64,000 bases of DNA from Paenibacillus sp. JQZ6Y-1 (GCF_040719145.1 NZ_JBFDUZ010000001.1:3162001-3226000); one strand, 5' to 3'; positions 27,001 to 37,106 are shown, counted from the first letter of the stretch. Made by a program: numbers and translations. Notes: generated from the sequence alone by a model not told the origin.

Positions 27001-28218
27001 ATGTTGCCTTTGTACAAAAAATACTGGCGAACCGTATTTGATATTGCGGTCGTCGTATTGACGGTTTATCTCGTCCTATTGCTATCTAGCTGGCTGTACC
27101 GCATTGCGGCGCCCGTGTTTCTATCTGTGTTGATTTTTGCGATCATCGAGCCGTTTGCTATGTTTCTGAATCGGCGTGGATTACCCAAAATGGCAAGCTC
27201 GGCGATTGCTGTACTTGTCTTTGTCTTGATTATTTTGGGCGCGTTATTTGGTGCCGGATTGGTTTTCGTATCCCAGATTGGTCAGGTCACTGACGCTCTA
27301 CCGGGATATGCGTCCATCGTGCAGCAGCATTTTGCAAGCTTTACTGTCTTTTTACAGGATAAACTAAACGCATTGCCACCCAACGTAACAGAGCAGATCA
27401 ATGAATATTTTGCTACCTTTACCGCAGGATTGGCAGTCTGGGGCAAATCGCTATTCAATGTTGCGATCGGCTGGCTAGGTACGTTCTCGTCGTTTATCGG
27501 CAGCTTTGCGGTTGGCATTATTCTAGTATTCTTCCTGAGTGCCGAGATTAATCTATGGCGACGAATCGCTCATGAGAAAACGCCGAATACAATCAAAAAA
27601 GCCGTCTTTTTTCTAAAAAATCACGTATTCTTCGCGATCGGTGCTTATCTCAAAGCCCAGCTGATTATGGTATCGCTAACCTTTGTACTGGTTTACATCG
27701 GGTTATTGATCTTGCAGGTGGATCATTCGTTTTCGCTTGCAATCTTGAGTGCGCTGTTTGATATTTTACCGTTGCTAGGGATTCCGGTTATTTTCCTGCC
27801 TTGGATCATTTACCTATTTATCGTTGGGCAAACGGGGCTGGGAATTGGACTAACCGTACTGCTAGTTGTCGTGATGCTGACTCGCCAGCTGCTAGAGCCA
27901 AAAATAACTGGCAATTCGATCGGTATCACCTCTGCTTATCTGATGCTGTCAGCGATGATTATCTCACTGTCAATCTTCGGGGTTGCTGGTCTGGTGCTAT
28001 CGCCTATCTTGATTATTTTGCTCAAAGAATTGTTTGTACAGGGGTATTTGCAGCGCTGGATTACACTGCCGAAGGAAGAGTTTGAACCTATGCCCTCTAG
28101 CGATGGTGATGTAACCAATGCAACTGTCAGCAATGATGAGCCAGTAGCAGGAGCTTCTGTCGATTCCCCATCGTCTGCGAGTACAACAGCATTCACTGAT
28201 AAAGACGATGCAACATAA
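27001..28218 (+). CDS. AI-2E/PerM-family membrane transporter
   Basis: A 405-residue integral membrane protein from the ATG at 27001 (GAAGGAG upstream). It has about seven or eight transmembrane segments: two near the N-terminus (about 12-65), a soluble middle region with amphipathic helices, and a C-terminal block with the family motif region LSALFDILPLLGIPVIFLPW. The last ~45 residues are Ser/Thr/Ala-rich and probably disordered. The family includes AI-2 exporters and Na+/H+ antiporters; the cargo here is unknown. Monocistronic with a strong terminator. Confidence 0.88.
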   Translation: MLPLYKKYWRTVFDIAVVVLTVYLVLLLSSWLYRIAAPVFLSVLIFAIIEPFAMFLNRRGLPKMASSAIAVLVFVLIILGALFGAGLVFVSQIGQVTDALPGYASIVQQHFASFTVFLQDKLNALPPNVTEQINEYFATFTAGLAVWGKSLFNVAIGWLGTFSSFIGSFAVGIILVFFLSAEINLWRRIAHEKTPNTIKKAVFFLKNHVFFAIGAYLKAQLIMVSLTFVLVYIGLLILQVDHSFSLAILSALFDILPLLGIPVIFLPWIIYLFIVGQTGLGIGLTVLLVVVMLTRQLLEPKITGNSIGITSAYLMLSAMIISLSIFGVAGLVLSPILIILLKELFVQGYLQRWITLPKEEFEPMPSSDGDVTNATVSNDEPVAGASVDSPSSASTTAFTDKDDAT

Positions 28219-28339
28219 TTATACTCAAAGCAATGTCATCTATACTCCACTGATTCTCTTTAAGAAGATGACTGCAACGTGAGGTTATCGCTATCAACTG
28301 CCTTCCAGTAACTCACAGTGTAAACTAACAAGCGACAAC

Positions 28340-28378
28340 AAAAAGGACACTTCCCTCAACGGGAAGTGTCCTTTTTTG
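28340..28378 (+). terminator. Terminator after the AI-2E permease
   Basis: A 15-bp stem (AAAAGGACACTTCCC and its complement) with a 5-base loop and T tract. The rest of the gap 28219-28590 shows no ORF or clear site. Confidence 0.92.
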
Positions 28379-28590
28379 TATCTCGATCTTATGACTGTGT
28401 AATGAACTAGAGTTGCTAGGGCTGGCTGATAGTAGGATTGCTATAGTTGCTTGCCCATTCGTTTATTCATTAAATATAGCCCCTATCTTACCGTATGCAG
28501 ATATGGAGATCCTCATATTCTGCATACTCCAGATGATTAGGATGGACCGAACTCTGAATGATCTCTGACTCACTTCTGACTCACCTATAT

Positions 28591-31158
28591 TCAGGCTTCT
28601 TTGCCCAGATGCGGTTTGTCTTCCTCATTCTGTTGCGAGGATGCTTCGCTGTTACCGCCATTATGCTCCTCCGAAGAAGCACGACCTGACGGATCATGAG
28701 CCACCGCATCCGAAGCTTCGGTCGTTTCAGAGGCAGCTGATTCGTTACCGATAGTATCCGCAGTACCCTGCTCAGCTTCATCAATCGTAAAGCGAGCAAT
28801 CGTGTCTTTCAGACCAACCGACACGGTTTCCAGTTGACTGGACAGAGTAACCAACTGACCGCTGACATTCTGCTGTTCGCTACTCAGAGAAGCAACCTCC
28901 TGCGAGGTAGCGGACGACTGTTCAGCAACAGCACTCACATTGCTCATCGCTTCGCTCATGGACTGCTGTACATTGTTCAACTCGGAGATGGACTGTGTTG
29001 CAGATCCGAGCTTGGTTACGAACTCCTTCATTTGCTCCTGTACCGTTTCAAAGATACCAGTTGTCTCCTGTACCGCTTCCGTTTGCTGACGGAACAATGG
29101 ATATGCTTCGTTCAGCACACGTACGGTTTCGTCCATTTCCTTCTGGATATTGGTCGTAATCTCACCGACCATCAGGATTGACTGACGCGATTGCTCTGCC
29201 AGATTGCGAACCTCATCGGCAACGACCATAAAGCCTTTACCTGCCGCACCTGCGCGAGCCGCCTCAATCGTTGCATTCAGAGAGAGGATATTGGTCTGCT
29301 TGGTGATATTCTGCATCGCATCCAGCACCTGCTGAACGGAGGACGTGCTTTCTTTTAATGAATCGATCCGGTTATTGAGGGAACGAATCATATCCTCAGT
29401 TACCTTCGTTTTGCCAAGCAGACTTTCCATATGATGTACGCCAGTTTCGCTGGCATGCTCCACCTGTTGAGCGGACACTTCCATCTGCTTGTTCGCACCG
29501 ACTACTTTGCTCATGCGGTCATTCATTGTCTCAGTCAGTTCCGTCCCGCGCTCGGCTTCCAACGCAAGACTACTAGCTCCATTGGCAATTTCTTCTGTAG
29601 CAACGGCGATCTCGCGCGCAGATACTGCGGTTTGACGCGATGCTTGACTGAGTGTAGAGGCTGTATCCAGCACCTGCTGCGCGGAATCATTGGTCTGTTT
29701 GACCAAATTCGTAATCTTTTCCATCATCGTATTAAAGGCTAGTGATAGCTGCCCAATCTCATCCGAGGACTTGTGCTGCATCCGTACATTCAGTACGCCT
29801 TCGGAGCCTTGGTGCATCAATTGCTGCAAGTCACGCAGCGGACGACCGATCATGCGAATGATCAGCAATCCGATCAGAATCGCAATAATACCAAAGATTG
29901 CTGCCATAATCCAAGTCAATGTTAGAATCGGACTTGCACTGGAAACGAGCGCCTGTACCGGCACCGTTCCGATCAGTTTCCAATCGACGGTACTGAGTAC
30001 GGAGTAAGCAGCCAGAATCGGCTGTGTGCCTTGATCATTTTGGAAACGACCGCTACCTTCCTTGATCTGATTGATAAAGGACAACTTGGATGGCTCACTC
30101 ACCGTCTGCTCTATTGTAGAAGCAATAACCGTATTTTGCGGTCCACCCACCAGATCAATATTACTACCATCGCCCAGATTCAGATTGTCGATCTGATCGT
30201 TTAGCCATTTGCTATTAATGCTCATGACGAACACGAACGAATCAGTGCTGCTGGAAATACGCATGGCGCGGGCATAGACAAAGTTTTTATTAGTACCTTC
30301 CGTTTTGGCAGTTGGCACCCACTGCATCACACTGTTATTGCTCGCTAGTGATTGGTACCAATCAGTTTTGCGAACTTGCTCTGCCGTTGGGATGCCGGTT
30401 CCAGCACTAATAATGCTCAGCGAAGGATTCATTGGTACAAGATAGATCGCTTCGATGGAATCCGTAGAATTCAATTGATTTTGCAGATTTTCGCTGATTG
30501 AATTGATCGTTTGATACTTGTCATAGGCTGTTTGTCCATCACGCGATAGTGCTTCAAGATCGCTCTGCATGGTCGGATCAAAGAATACTTGAACCGATGT
30601 ATTCACCAGTTGACCGAGCATAACATCCAGCTTTTCGCCCGTTTGGATAATCGCCTGTTCATTGCTAATGGCTGCATTTTCCTGAATTACGCTTTTGGCA
30701 CGTACGTACGAGAATGTACCGAGTAGAACGACACAGACCATAATTGCGATAAAAAACATCAAAAATAACTTAACACCGACCGATTTGGACGGGTTGAAAT
30801 TACGCCAATTGCGAGCTGCCGATAACGACGCGCGACTGGCATGTTTGAAGCGGATACGCGGCTTGGTATTGGGTTTTGTAGGTTGAGCCGCAGCATCGGA
30901 TAACTGGTTGTCCAGCTGTTGATCCGAAGCCAGCGATGACTCCGTTGGTTGTGACATATCCTGCAATACCACCTGTTGATTTCCGCGACCGCGCCCCTTA
31001 AACCACTTATGTAAGGCTTTCTGCGATGGCGCTTGTTCCCCTGATTGCTTCCGTTTCTCCTTCTTGCCCTTCTTGTTTTCCCCCGATGTGTTCAGTAACT
31101 GTTTGGATAATTTTGCTGGCTTGCGATTAGACTTGTCTGGCTTTTGCCATAACCCCAT
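28591..31158 (-). CDS. Methyl-accepting chemotaxis protein with long cytoplasmic N-terminal tail
   Basis: An 855-residue chemoreceptor starting at ATG 31158 (GGTGGG 8 bases upstream; a GTG at 31167 is also possible). Residues 1-127 are hydrophilic, very basic and Gln/Ser-rich. TM1 spans about 128-151, then comes an extracellular dCache-like sensor (about 155-390), TM2 (about 405-428), HAMP, and a signalling domain with the hairpin-tip region [20 protein letters not shown] and [10 protein letters not shown] Ser/Glu-rich tail follows. Chemoreceptors normally begin TM1 within the first ~15 residues, so the tail is unusual. The ligand is unknown. Confidence 0.92.
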   Translation of the reverse strand: MGLWQKPDKSNRKPAKLSKQLLNTSGENKKGKKEKRKQSGEQAPSQKALHKWFKGRGRGNQQVVLQDMSQPTESSLASDQQLDNQLSDAAAQPTKPNTKPRIRFKHASRASLSAARNWRNFNPSKSVGVKLFLMFFIAIMVCVVLLGTFSYVRAKSVIQENAAISNEQAIIQTGEKLDVMLGQLVNTSVQVFFDPTMQSDLEALSRDGQTAYDKYQTINSISENLQNQLNSTDSIEAIYLVPMNPSLSIISAGTGIPTAEQVRKTDWYQSLASNNSVMQWVPTAKTEGTNKNFVYARAMRISSSTDSFVFVMSINSKWLNDQIDNLNLGDGSNIDLVGGPQNTVIASTIEQTVSEPSKLSFINQIKEGSGRFQNDQGTQPILAAYSVLSTVDWKLIGTVPVQALVSSASPILTLTWIMAAIFGIIAILIGLLIIRMIGRPLRDLQQLMHQGSEGVLNVRMQHKSSDEIGQLSLAFNTMMEKITNLVKQTNDSAQQVLDTASTLSQASRQTAVSAREIAVATEEIANGASSLALEAERGTELTETMNDRMSKVVGANKQMEVSAQQVEHASETGVHHMESLLGKTKVTEDMIRSLNNRIDSLKESTSSVQQVLDAMQNITKQTNILSLNATIEAARAGAAGKGFMVVADEVRNLAEQSRQSILMVGEITTNIQKEMDETVRVLNEAYPLFRQQTEAVQETTGIFETVQEQMKEFVTKLGSATQSISELNNVQQSMSEAMSNVSAVAEQSSATSQEVASLSSEQQNVSGQLVTLSSQLETVSVGLKDTIARFTIDEAEQGTADTIGNESAASETTEASDAVAHDPSGRASSEEHNGGNSEASSQQNEEDKPHLGKEA

Positions 31159-31442
31159 ACTCTTCACCCACCATTTTCAAATTCATGAACCTGTTCCCGT
31201 ATTCCGGTCATATTCTCTGTATTGTCCACATCATGTATCCTAGTTGGAGTTCAATAGTTACAGTTCTGCTTCCATTATCGGTGATTATCCAGTAAAAATG
31301 AACCCCCTTTTTCCAAATAATTAAGGTCTTTACGCCTATTATGTATGAAAAACCTCACATTAGATATAAATTTCCGTATTTTGTTATCGCTCTCATTTTG
31401 GTGACTATGGGTAATCTGTCATGGTTTATAACATGAATAGGC

Positions 31443-31498
31443 AAAAAAAGGGATAAACAATACCAGATGAACGAATCATTCCAGTAAGTTTATCCCTT
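31443..31498 (-). terminator. Terminator after the trhP2-like gene
   Basis: AAGGGATAAAC / GTTTATCCCTT stem followed by seven T residues on the minus strand, just past the U32 gene stop. The remainder of 31159-31512 is A/T-rich and should contain the chemoreceptor promoter. Confidence 0.88.
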
Positions 31499-31512
31499 AC
31501 AAAGTATCTACT

Positions 31513-32880
31513 CTACGAAATAGTGGCTACTTCTTTTGCTCTTTTAGCAGTTTTCACATTCTTTTTACGCATCATATCAAAATAGCGAACCGGCTGATCC
31601 ACCTTCATTTTGATCTTTTGCAATGGATGACGCGCGGCATCTAGCTCATTGCCTTCCTCATCCCAGATCGTACCGACCTGCTGCTTGAAGAAGGTATTAT
31701 CCGGTCCAAAAAACTCAATTTCCTGTCCCGGTTTAAAATGATTACGCTGTTGAATCGTTGCTACACCTGTAGCCGCATCATAATCCAGCACCAGACCAGC
31801 AAAGTCATACGGTACAGCCTTATCTTCCGGCTCATAGATATGATCCTCTTCATCCGGTGTATCATAAAAGAAACCGGTGTTGAGCGGACGATTGGCGGCT
31901 TTATTCAGCTCTTCCAGCCATTCTGGCTTCAGCACATAGTTCTCAGGATCTGCCATGTAGGAATCAATCGCCTGACGATACGCGTTAACAACCGTAGCTA
32001 CATAGTGAATCGACTTCATACGTCCTTCGATCTTAAAGCTGTCGATCCCGACTTCAATCAGATCAGGAATGGCTTCCAGCATACACAGGTCCTTCGATCC
32101 CATCGAGAACGGATTGTCACCCTCATTGTACAATGGAAGTTGATTGTCTCCGAGCGCGAATGGTTCCGGTGTCCGGTTATCCAGCATCTCTTCCTCAGAC
32201 ATCCAGCCGGATTGTGGACGAGCATCCTCGAACAGATCGTATTTCCAGCGGCAGGATTGGCAGCAGCCACCACGGTTCGAATCACGGTCTGTAAAATGGT
32301 TGGACAATACACAGCGTCCTGAGAACGATGAACACATCGCCCCGTGGATAAACGATTCAATCTCCACATCGACATGCTTTTTGATCTCAGCAATCTCTTC
32401 CAGACTGGTTTCGCGACCAAGCACAACACGCGGCAAACCTTCTTCTTTCCAGAATTTCACTGCCTGCCAGTTCAGCGTCGATTGCTGAGTGCTTAGATGC
32501 ACTTCCAGCTTTGGCGCGCAGCGTAGTGCCACTTCAATAATCGTCGGATCAGCCACGATAATTGCGGAGATACCGACATCCTCTAGATTGCGCAGGTATT
32601 CTTCAATACCGTCTACATCTTCATCATGTGCATAAATGTTCGTTGCAACAAATACTTTGGCACCGTAACGATTGGCAAATTCTACACCTTCCCGCATCTC
32701 TTCAAAACTGAAGTTATCTGCGTTGGACCGAAGACCGTATTTTTGTCCGCCGATATATACAGCGTCTGCACCATAGTGAATGGCGAATTTCAGCTTTTCC
32801 AAATTACCCGCAGGCGCCAACAGCTCAGGCTTGTCCAGACGGTATCGTTTGCCGAAATGTATTGGTTTTGCTTTACTCAT
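31513..32880 (-). CDS. yrrO: U32-family protein, tRNA hydroxylation (TrhP2/YrrO type)
   Basis: Peptidase-U32-fold protein of 455 residues; ATG at 32880 follows GAGGGGGAAG. Motifs: KPELLAPAGNLEKLKFAIHYGADAVYIGGQ, FIHGAMCSSFSGRCVLSNHF and the cysteine-rich GGCCQSCRWKY, likely iron-sulfur ligands, then FKIEGRMKS. Despite the peptidase name, B. subtilis YrrO/TrhP2 and E. coli TrhP are known to be needed for prephenate-dependent hydroxylation of uridine-34 in tRNA. The yrrN-like gene lies just upstream in the same direction, so they form a pair as in B. subtilis. Confidence 0.92.
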   Translation of the reverse strand: MSKAKPIHFGKRYRLDKPELLAPAGNLEKLKFAIHYGADAVYIGGQKYGLRSNADNFSFEEMREGVEFANRYGAKVFVATNIYAHDEDVDGIEEYLRNLEDVGISAIIVADPTIIEVALRCAPKLEVHLSTQQSTLNWQAVKFWKEEGLPRVVLGRETSLEEIAEIKKHVDVEIESFIHGAMCSSFSGRCVLSNHFTDRDSNRGGCCQSCRWKYDLFEDARPQSGWMSEEEMLDNRTPEPFALGDNQLPLYNEGDNPFSMGSKDLCMLEAIPDLIEVGIDSFKIEGRMKSIHYVATVVNAYRQAIDSYMADPENYVLKPEWLEELNKAANRPLNTGFFYDTPDEEDHIYEPEDKAVPYDFAGLVLDYDAATGVATIQQRNHFKPGQEIEFFGPDNTFFKQQVGTIWDEEGNELDAARHPLQKIKMKVDQPVRYFDMMRKKNVKTAKRAKEVATIS

Positions 32881-33001
32881 TGGAGATCTTCCCCCTCGAT
32901 CATATTGCTTGAACATCGTTGACTCTAAATGATTGTATTTGTGTACCAAATACCCTATGTTTTGAACCGCAGCATCATGTAACTGTTACATAGCGATTTT
33001 C

Positions 33002-33931
33002 TTAAAATACCTGTTCCTTATAAAAGAATCCAAACGCAAGCTCACGTTCCGGGTCCTGCAATGCACGAACCTCATCCAGCCATTCTTCGTCATACTCGTA
33101 CGTTTCTGGATGATCCGCATACGCATCGATAGCGGTACGATATGCACGCACAACCGCCTCATTATACTCTGGCGATTTCAGTATGCCTTCGATCTTCAAG
33201 CTCTGTACGCCCGCTTCCATCAGCAGATGCAAATCTTCCAAAATGCAAATGTCCTCAGAGCTCATAATATGCGTTCCATTGCTATCTTCATAAATCGGGA
33301 ATTTCTCATCCTGACGTTCTGCCTCGATCAGGAACAATCCACGGGTCAAACCGAGATCACCATTAACCTCGCGTCCTTGATGTGCCATATAGCTCTGCAC
33401 CAGCTGACGTTTGGAATGATAAATATTAGTCATGCCGTGTACCTGCACCTGCGCTTCTACCTTGATCTTATCCATCATACCGGTAATCTCATCCATATTC
33501 AGCTCACGCGCCAGTACCGCCCGTGTAGCGCCCTTATTGCCCCAGTAGTTGGCAGTGGATGAACTAGTTGATGTCATCTCAGCATTCCAATGCAGCTTCA
33601 GCTCTGGCGCCAGTTCGCGCACTGTCGTCAACACCGCCGGATCGCCAAACTCAATTCCGTCCACATTCAGATCACGCAGCCCCTCGATATAAGCCGATAA
33701 ACCATGCAGTAACTCGTTGGTCATCAGATTATTAACTGCCACATATACCTTTTTGCCATGCTGGTGACTATAGGCTACCGCTTCGCCAATCTGCTGCAAA
33801 GTCATATTTCCGGGTAATCGCATACCATACCGTTCTTCACCGACCAAAAAAGCGTCAGCGCCCGCTTCCGCTAGACGACGCAATTCCTTCAGTGAGGATA
33901 CTGTCACCAACAGTTCCGGTTTATTACTCAT
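33002..33931 (-). CDS. yrrN: U32-family protein, tRNA hydroxylation (TrhP1/YrrN type)
   Basis: The shorter U32 paralogue, 309 residues, with GADAFLVGEERYGMRLPGNM, VQVHGMTNIYHSKRQLVQSYM and QSLKIEGILKS. It lacks the cysteine cluster seen in the larger partner, as expected for the YrrN group. GGGAGG precedes the ATG. It sits 121 bases upstream of the yrrO-like gene. In B. subtilis a methyltransferase gene (yrrM/trmR) lies between mltG and yrrN; here that interval (33932-34226) has no ORF. Confidence 0.9.
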   Translation of the reverse strand: MSNKPELLVTVSSLKELRRLAEAGADAFLVGEERYGMRLPGNMTLQQIGEAVAYSHQHGKKVYVAVNNLMTNELLHGLSAYIEGLRDLNVDGIEFGDPAVLTTVRELAPELKLHWNAEMTSTSSSTANYWGNKGATRAVLARELNMDEITGMMDKIKVEAQVQVHGMTNIYHSKRQLVQSYMAHQGREVNGDLGLTRGLFLIEAERQDEKFPIYEDSNGTHIMSSEDICILEDLHLLMEAGVQSLKIEGILKSPEYNEAVVRAYRTAIDAYADHPETYEYDEEWLDEVRALQDPERELAFGFFYKEQVF

Positions 33932-34096
33932 TGTTCAGCACCTCCCAGCCTTCCAGCTGTTATTTACATATTCCTATTCATTCATAGGGCATTGCTCCGC
34001 TTACTTCCGATGATAGCACGCTATCTATCATACAGGATAAACGGAGCAGGTTTGAAGCTCATTTGTGTGCATATGAAGACGTTTTGCCTGCACGCC

Positions 34097-34145
34097 CAAA
34101 AGCAGGCACACATCATGCAGCGATCTAGCCTGCTTGATGTGTGCC
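34097..34145 (-). terminator. Terminator after mltG
   Basis: GGCACACATCA / TGATGTGTGCC 11-bp stem around a 19-base loop, followed by TGCTTTTGGG on the minus strand, about 80 bases past the mltG stop. Confidence 0.72.
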
Positions 34146-34226
34146 CGCCTTACTTGTGGCGTGAGGAAACCATATATTGCAGTCTATCGATACAGATACA
34201 ATAAGATGGGTTTGCTTACGGATTAA

Positions 34227-35411
34227 TTACGGATTGCTGCTTTCGGTACTTTGCTCGGTTCCGGTCGTTGCCGACGTGTCAGTACCTGTCGTTGCTTCTA
34301 CATTGCCAGCGCCTTCTGTCGTTTCACTCTCGTTCGTCTGTCCTGTTCCAGAGGCGCTGGTAGCATTGCTGGTTTCGATGTTTTTCTGATGCTCGGCGTA
34401 GGTCTTAGCAAACAGATGACCGCCCGATCCATCCTTCTTGGTCACATAATACAAATACTCTGATGTTTTCGGCTCTAATGCCGCTTTAATAGATTCAATG
34501 CCCGGATTGGCGATTGGACCCGGTGGCAGACCGTCATGCAGGTACGTATTATAGGGGCTATCGATTTTCAGATCAGAATACAGCAGACGCTGCTTTTGCT
34601 TGCCTAGCGCATATTGCACGGTAGCATCAATTTGCAGGCGCATCTTCTGCTTGATCCGATTATCGATTACGCCTGCTACCTCGGCACGCTCTTCCGGTAC
34701 CACCACTTCACGCTCGATCAGTGAAGCTTCCGTCAGCAATTGATGCAAATTCATTCCGCGTGTCTTGAGCTTGCCGTCCAGATTATCGATGGTCGCCAGA
34801 TTGGTGCGCATGCCTGCCAGCATGTTAGCGATCACATCTTCCTCAGTGCTTTCGATTGGCAAATCATACGTTGCTGGGAACAGATACCCTTCCAACGGAT
34901 GCAAAATACCATTGCCCGTCGGTACATTCCACTCGCGCGCCTGCTTGAACTGGGATGGATCATCTACCAGCTTCATAAACTTGTCGCGATCCACAAAGCC
35001 AGCTTTACTCAGCTTGTCGGCAATCTGAGTAACGGTATAGCCTTCGGGAATCGTAAATTTCATCGTTTTCGGTACGACCACGTCCGCTGTATTCAGACGT
35101 GTAATAATCTGGTCATACGTCATGCCTGGTGTAAATTCATAATTGCCCGCTTTGAATTCACTGCCCTCATGATGCCAGCGCAGATACAATCGGAACGCAA
35201 GCGCGTTGCGGATAATGCCTTGATTTTGCAGTTCCTCGGACAATGCCGAAGTGGACGTGCCTTGTGCCAGCGTGTATGCCACTGGCTGATCCGACGTTGC
35301 GGTCGGCTGCATTGCATTCTTGCCGTAGATCGCAGCACCTGCCGCAGCAAGAATGAGGATAATAATGATGATTGCAAATGTCCTGACCACTTTACGCAAT
35401 GGATATAACAT
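34227..35411 (-). CDS. mltG: Endolytic murein transglycosylase MltG
   Basis: Cleaves nascent glycan strands at the outer membrane face and terminates their elongation. The 394-residue product has a single N-terminal membrane helix (about 10-28), a LysM-like segment, and the YceG domain with the catalytic glutamate region LLTEASLIEREV and DATVQYALGKQKQRLLYSDLKIDSPYNTY. The last ~50 residues are Thr/Ser/Gly-rich and probably disordered. The ATG at 35411 abuts AAAGGAG, so a TTG at 35399 may be the real start. It is separated from the DUF1292 genes by a terminator. Confidence 0.93.
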   Translation of the reverse strand: MLYPLRKVVRTFAIIIIILILAAAGAAIYGKNAMQPTATSDQPVAYTLAQGTSTSALSEELQNQGIIRNALAFRLYLRWHHEGSEFKAGNYEFTPGMTYDQIITRLNTADVVVPKTMKFTIPEGYTVTQIADKLSKAGFVDRDKFMKLVDDPSQFKQAREWNVPTGNGILHPLEGYLFPATYDLPIESTEEDVIANMLAGMRTNLATIDNLDGKLKTRGMNLHQLLTEASLIEREVVVPEERAEVAGVIDNRIKQKMRLQIDATVQYALGKQKQRLLYSDLKIDSPYNTYLHDGLPPGPIANPGIESIKAALEPKTSEYLYYVTKKDGSGGHLFAKTYAEHQKNIETSNATSASGTGQTNESETTEGAGNVEATTGTDTSATTGTEQSTESSNP

Positions 35412-35425
35412 CTCCTTTGACAGTC

Positions 35426-35452
35426 AAAAAGAGCGGAAAGGTTCCCGCTCTT
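35426..35452 (-). terminator. Terminator between the DUF1292 genes and mltG
   Basis: Minus-strand AAGAGCGG / CCGCTCTT stem with an 8-base loop and TTTTTG. It separates the ireB-ruvX-DUF1292 unit from mltG, possibly allowing partial readthrough. Confidence 0.82.
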
Positions 35453-35504
35453 CTTAGAAAGTACATGACCGCAGCAGCAATGCCTGCTGTATACAGATCC
35501 GTGA

Positions 35505-35828
35505 TTAATCTTCAAACGGTAAGGTCAATTCGTCATATAACTCCGCTACATCTTCCCATTCATCGTCATCATCAATCGTGACCAGCTCCGGCTTGTCGCC
35601 CGAACCTTCCACCACTTTTAAAATTTCGACTTCTGTATCCGGCAATGCTGTATCCTTTTGCAATACGGCATACGCACCGGTCTCCGCCTCAAATTCACTG
35701 ATCAAACGATAAACAACCGTTTCGCCGTCTTCATCGGTTAACTCGATAAGTACACCGTAGGCTTCCAGCAGTCTAGATGATAGCTTGACATTACTCGCAG
35801 AAAGATCGCTCATGGGCTTATTCACCAT
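35505..35828 (-). CDS. DUF1292 protein, second copy
   Basis: A 107-residue (or 102 if the ATG at 35813 is used) acidic cytoplasmic protein, paralogous to the gene just upstream. Typical DUF1292 features: a beta-rich core (YGVLIELTDEDGETVVYRLISEF), EVEILKV, and an acidic C-terminus (DDDDEWEDVAELYDEL). The start overlaps the end of the preceding gene by 11 bases. Function unknown; the family is conserved next to ruvX in Bacillales. Confidence 0.85.
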   Translation of the reverse strand: MVNKPMSDLSASNVKLSSRLLEAYGVLIELTDEDGETVVYRLISEFEAETGAYAVLQKDTALPDTEVEILKVVEGSGDKPELVTIDDDDEWEDVAELYDELTLPFED

Positions 35829-36114
35829 CCAATTCAGCTACTAATGTATTGAAGGTCTCTTCGACGATCTGCCACTCGTCTTCGTCTTCAATAATGTACA
35901 GCTTCAAATCGTCGTCGTCTTCCTCATATCGGAACGCATATACTTCGTCGGTATCGTCCTCTGTGGCTTCCATAGGCACGACCATCATATATTTGGCGTC
36001 CGAACCATCAACCTCAAATTTCATGATGACTTCAAATTCCTCTTCATTGCCATCATCATCAGGGATATAAATAATTTCCGGTTCGTCCTCAAGCAAATTT
36101 TGATCTTTCGCCAT
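35818..36114 (-). CDS. DUF1292 protein (YrzB type)
   Basis: A 98-residue very acidic protein from ATG 36114 behind GGTGAGGGTGG. It contains IIYIPDDDGNEEEFEVIMKF and a Tyr/Asp-rich middle (VYAFRYEEDDDDLKLYIIED) ending in DEWQIVEETFNTL, the DUF1292 pattern. Same position as B. subtilis yrzB, directly after ruvX. Function unknown. Confidence 0.9.
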   Translation of the reverse strand: MAKDQNLLEDEPEIIYIPDDDGNEEEFEVIMKFEVDGSDAKYMMVVPMEATEDDTDEVYAFRYEEDDDDLKLYIIEDEDEWQIVEETFNTLVAELDGE

Positions 36115-36125
36115 ATTAACCACCC

Positions 36126-36542
36126 TCACCTTTTACTTTTAGAATCCAAGTAATTTTGTAAAATCAAGCTTGCGGCCATTTTATCCACGACCTGCTTGCG
36201 TTTCTTCCGGCTTACATCAGCCTCAATCAATGTGCGCTCGGCTGACATCGTTGTAAGCCGTTCATCCCAAAGGTGAACAGGCAGCTGCACAGATTCCCGA
36301 AGATGTTCTGCAAATTCGATACATAGTTGACCACGGGGACCAACACTTCCGTTCATGTTCTTGGGGAGTCCAACTACAATCTCGTTGATCTCGTGTTCCT
36401 TGACCAGTTCGGCAATACGTTCCAGTACTTCGGGGTTGCGCTGCCGGTCAATAACCTCCAGTCCCTGAGCGGTCCAACCGAACGCATCGCTTACCGCAAT
36501 ACCAATCCGGCGGTCTCCGTAATCGAGGCCTAATATTTTCAT
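36126..36542 (-). CDS. ruvX: Putative Holliday-junction resolvase / pre-16S rRNA nuclease YqgF
   Basis: RNase-H-fold nuclease (YqgF, YrrK in B. subtilis) tied to 16S rRNA 5' maturation and, by structure, to junction resolution. The 138-residue product shows ILGLDYGDRRIGIAVSD with the first catalytic Asp, VVGLPKNMNGSVGP, and LWDERLTTMSAE with the conserved Asp-Glu. It is 18 bases after ireB and 12 bases before the DUF1292 gene, so all four are probably cotranscribed. Confidence 0.95.
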   Translation of the reverse strand: MKILGLDYGDRRIGIAVSDAFGWTAQGLEVIDRQRNPEVLERIAELVKEHEINEIVVGLPKNMNGSVGPRGQLCIEFAEHLRESVQLPVHLWDERLTTMSAERTLIEADVSRKKRKQVVDKMAASLILQNYLDSKSKR

Positions 36543-36559
36543 GTGTGTACGCTCCGTCT

Positions 36560-36820
36560 CTACCGATGACTGGCCAGGTAGGAACGGACCAGTTCTTCAA
36601 TTAATTCGTCCCGCTCTTTTTTGCCAATCAGACTACGCGCATTGTTATGCCGGGGAATATAAGCGGGGTCCCCGGAAATGAGGTAACCGACAATCTGGTT
36701 GATCGGGTTGTACTCCTTCTCCACCAGTGCATCATACACGGTGAGCAGTATTTCCTGTGAGGAGCTTTCATGCTCGTCACCTTTGACGCTAAACTTCACA
36801 GTTTTGTCCATGGAGTCCAC
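36560..36820 (-). CDS. ireB: IreB family regulatory protein (UPF0297, YrzL)
   Basis: Small protein controlled by Ser/Thr kinase phosphorylation in Enterococcus and conserved between alaS and ruvX in Firmicutes. A GTG at 36820 behind GAGGTG gives 86 residues beginning [12 protein letters not shown], which lines up with B. subtilis YrzL (MSSFDKTMKF) as I recall it; an ATG at 36811 is the alternative. The conserved core is [20 protein letters not shown] followed by RHNNAR. First gene of the ireB-ruvX-DUF1292 unit. A TG-extended -10 (TATGAT) lies about 90 bases upstream. Confidence 0.92.
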   Translation of the reverse strand: MDSMDKTVKFSVKGDEHESSSQEILLTVYDALVEKEYNPINQIVGYLISGDPAYIPRHNNARSLIGKKERDELIEELVRSYLASHR

Positions 36821-36906
36821 TCGCTGACACCTCGCTTTTTCGGAAAGTGATGGAACACACGCTTCCTCAAAATGGAATCCCCTGATGTTCATGTTGATTC
36901 TCTCTC

Positions 36907-36915
36907 ATCATAACA
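36907..36915 (-). promoter_or_regulatory. Extended -10 promoter of ireB
   Basis: Minus strand TGTTATGAT fits the TGnTATAAT extended -10 class. No clear -35. It lies in the 286-base gap after alaS, giving the ireB unit its own start. Confidence 0.4.
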
Positions 36916-37106
36916 CATCAAGCGATATACAAGGAATATTTACGTTAAAACTAATCGAAAAGTTACAGAATTTTAAAGTATATGGCAGAAACATGTAAGC
37001 GGCTCACAATCTTGCTCTCATTACCGTTTGTACTGCTTCGGTCTGAATGATCAATAAGCCACATGAATCCGCTGGTCGGTCATCTTGTCTGTCGCGCTGT
37101 TTTCCG

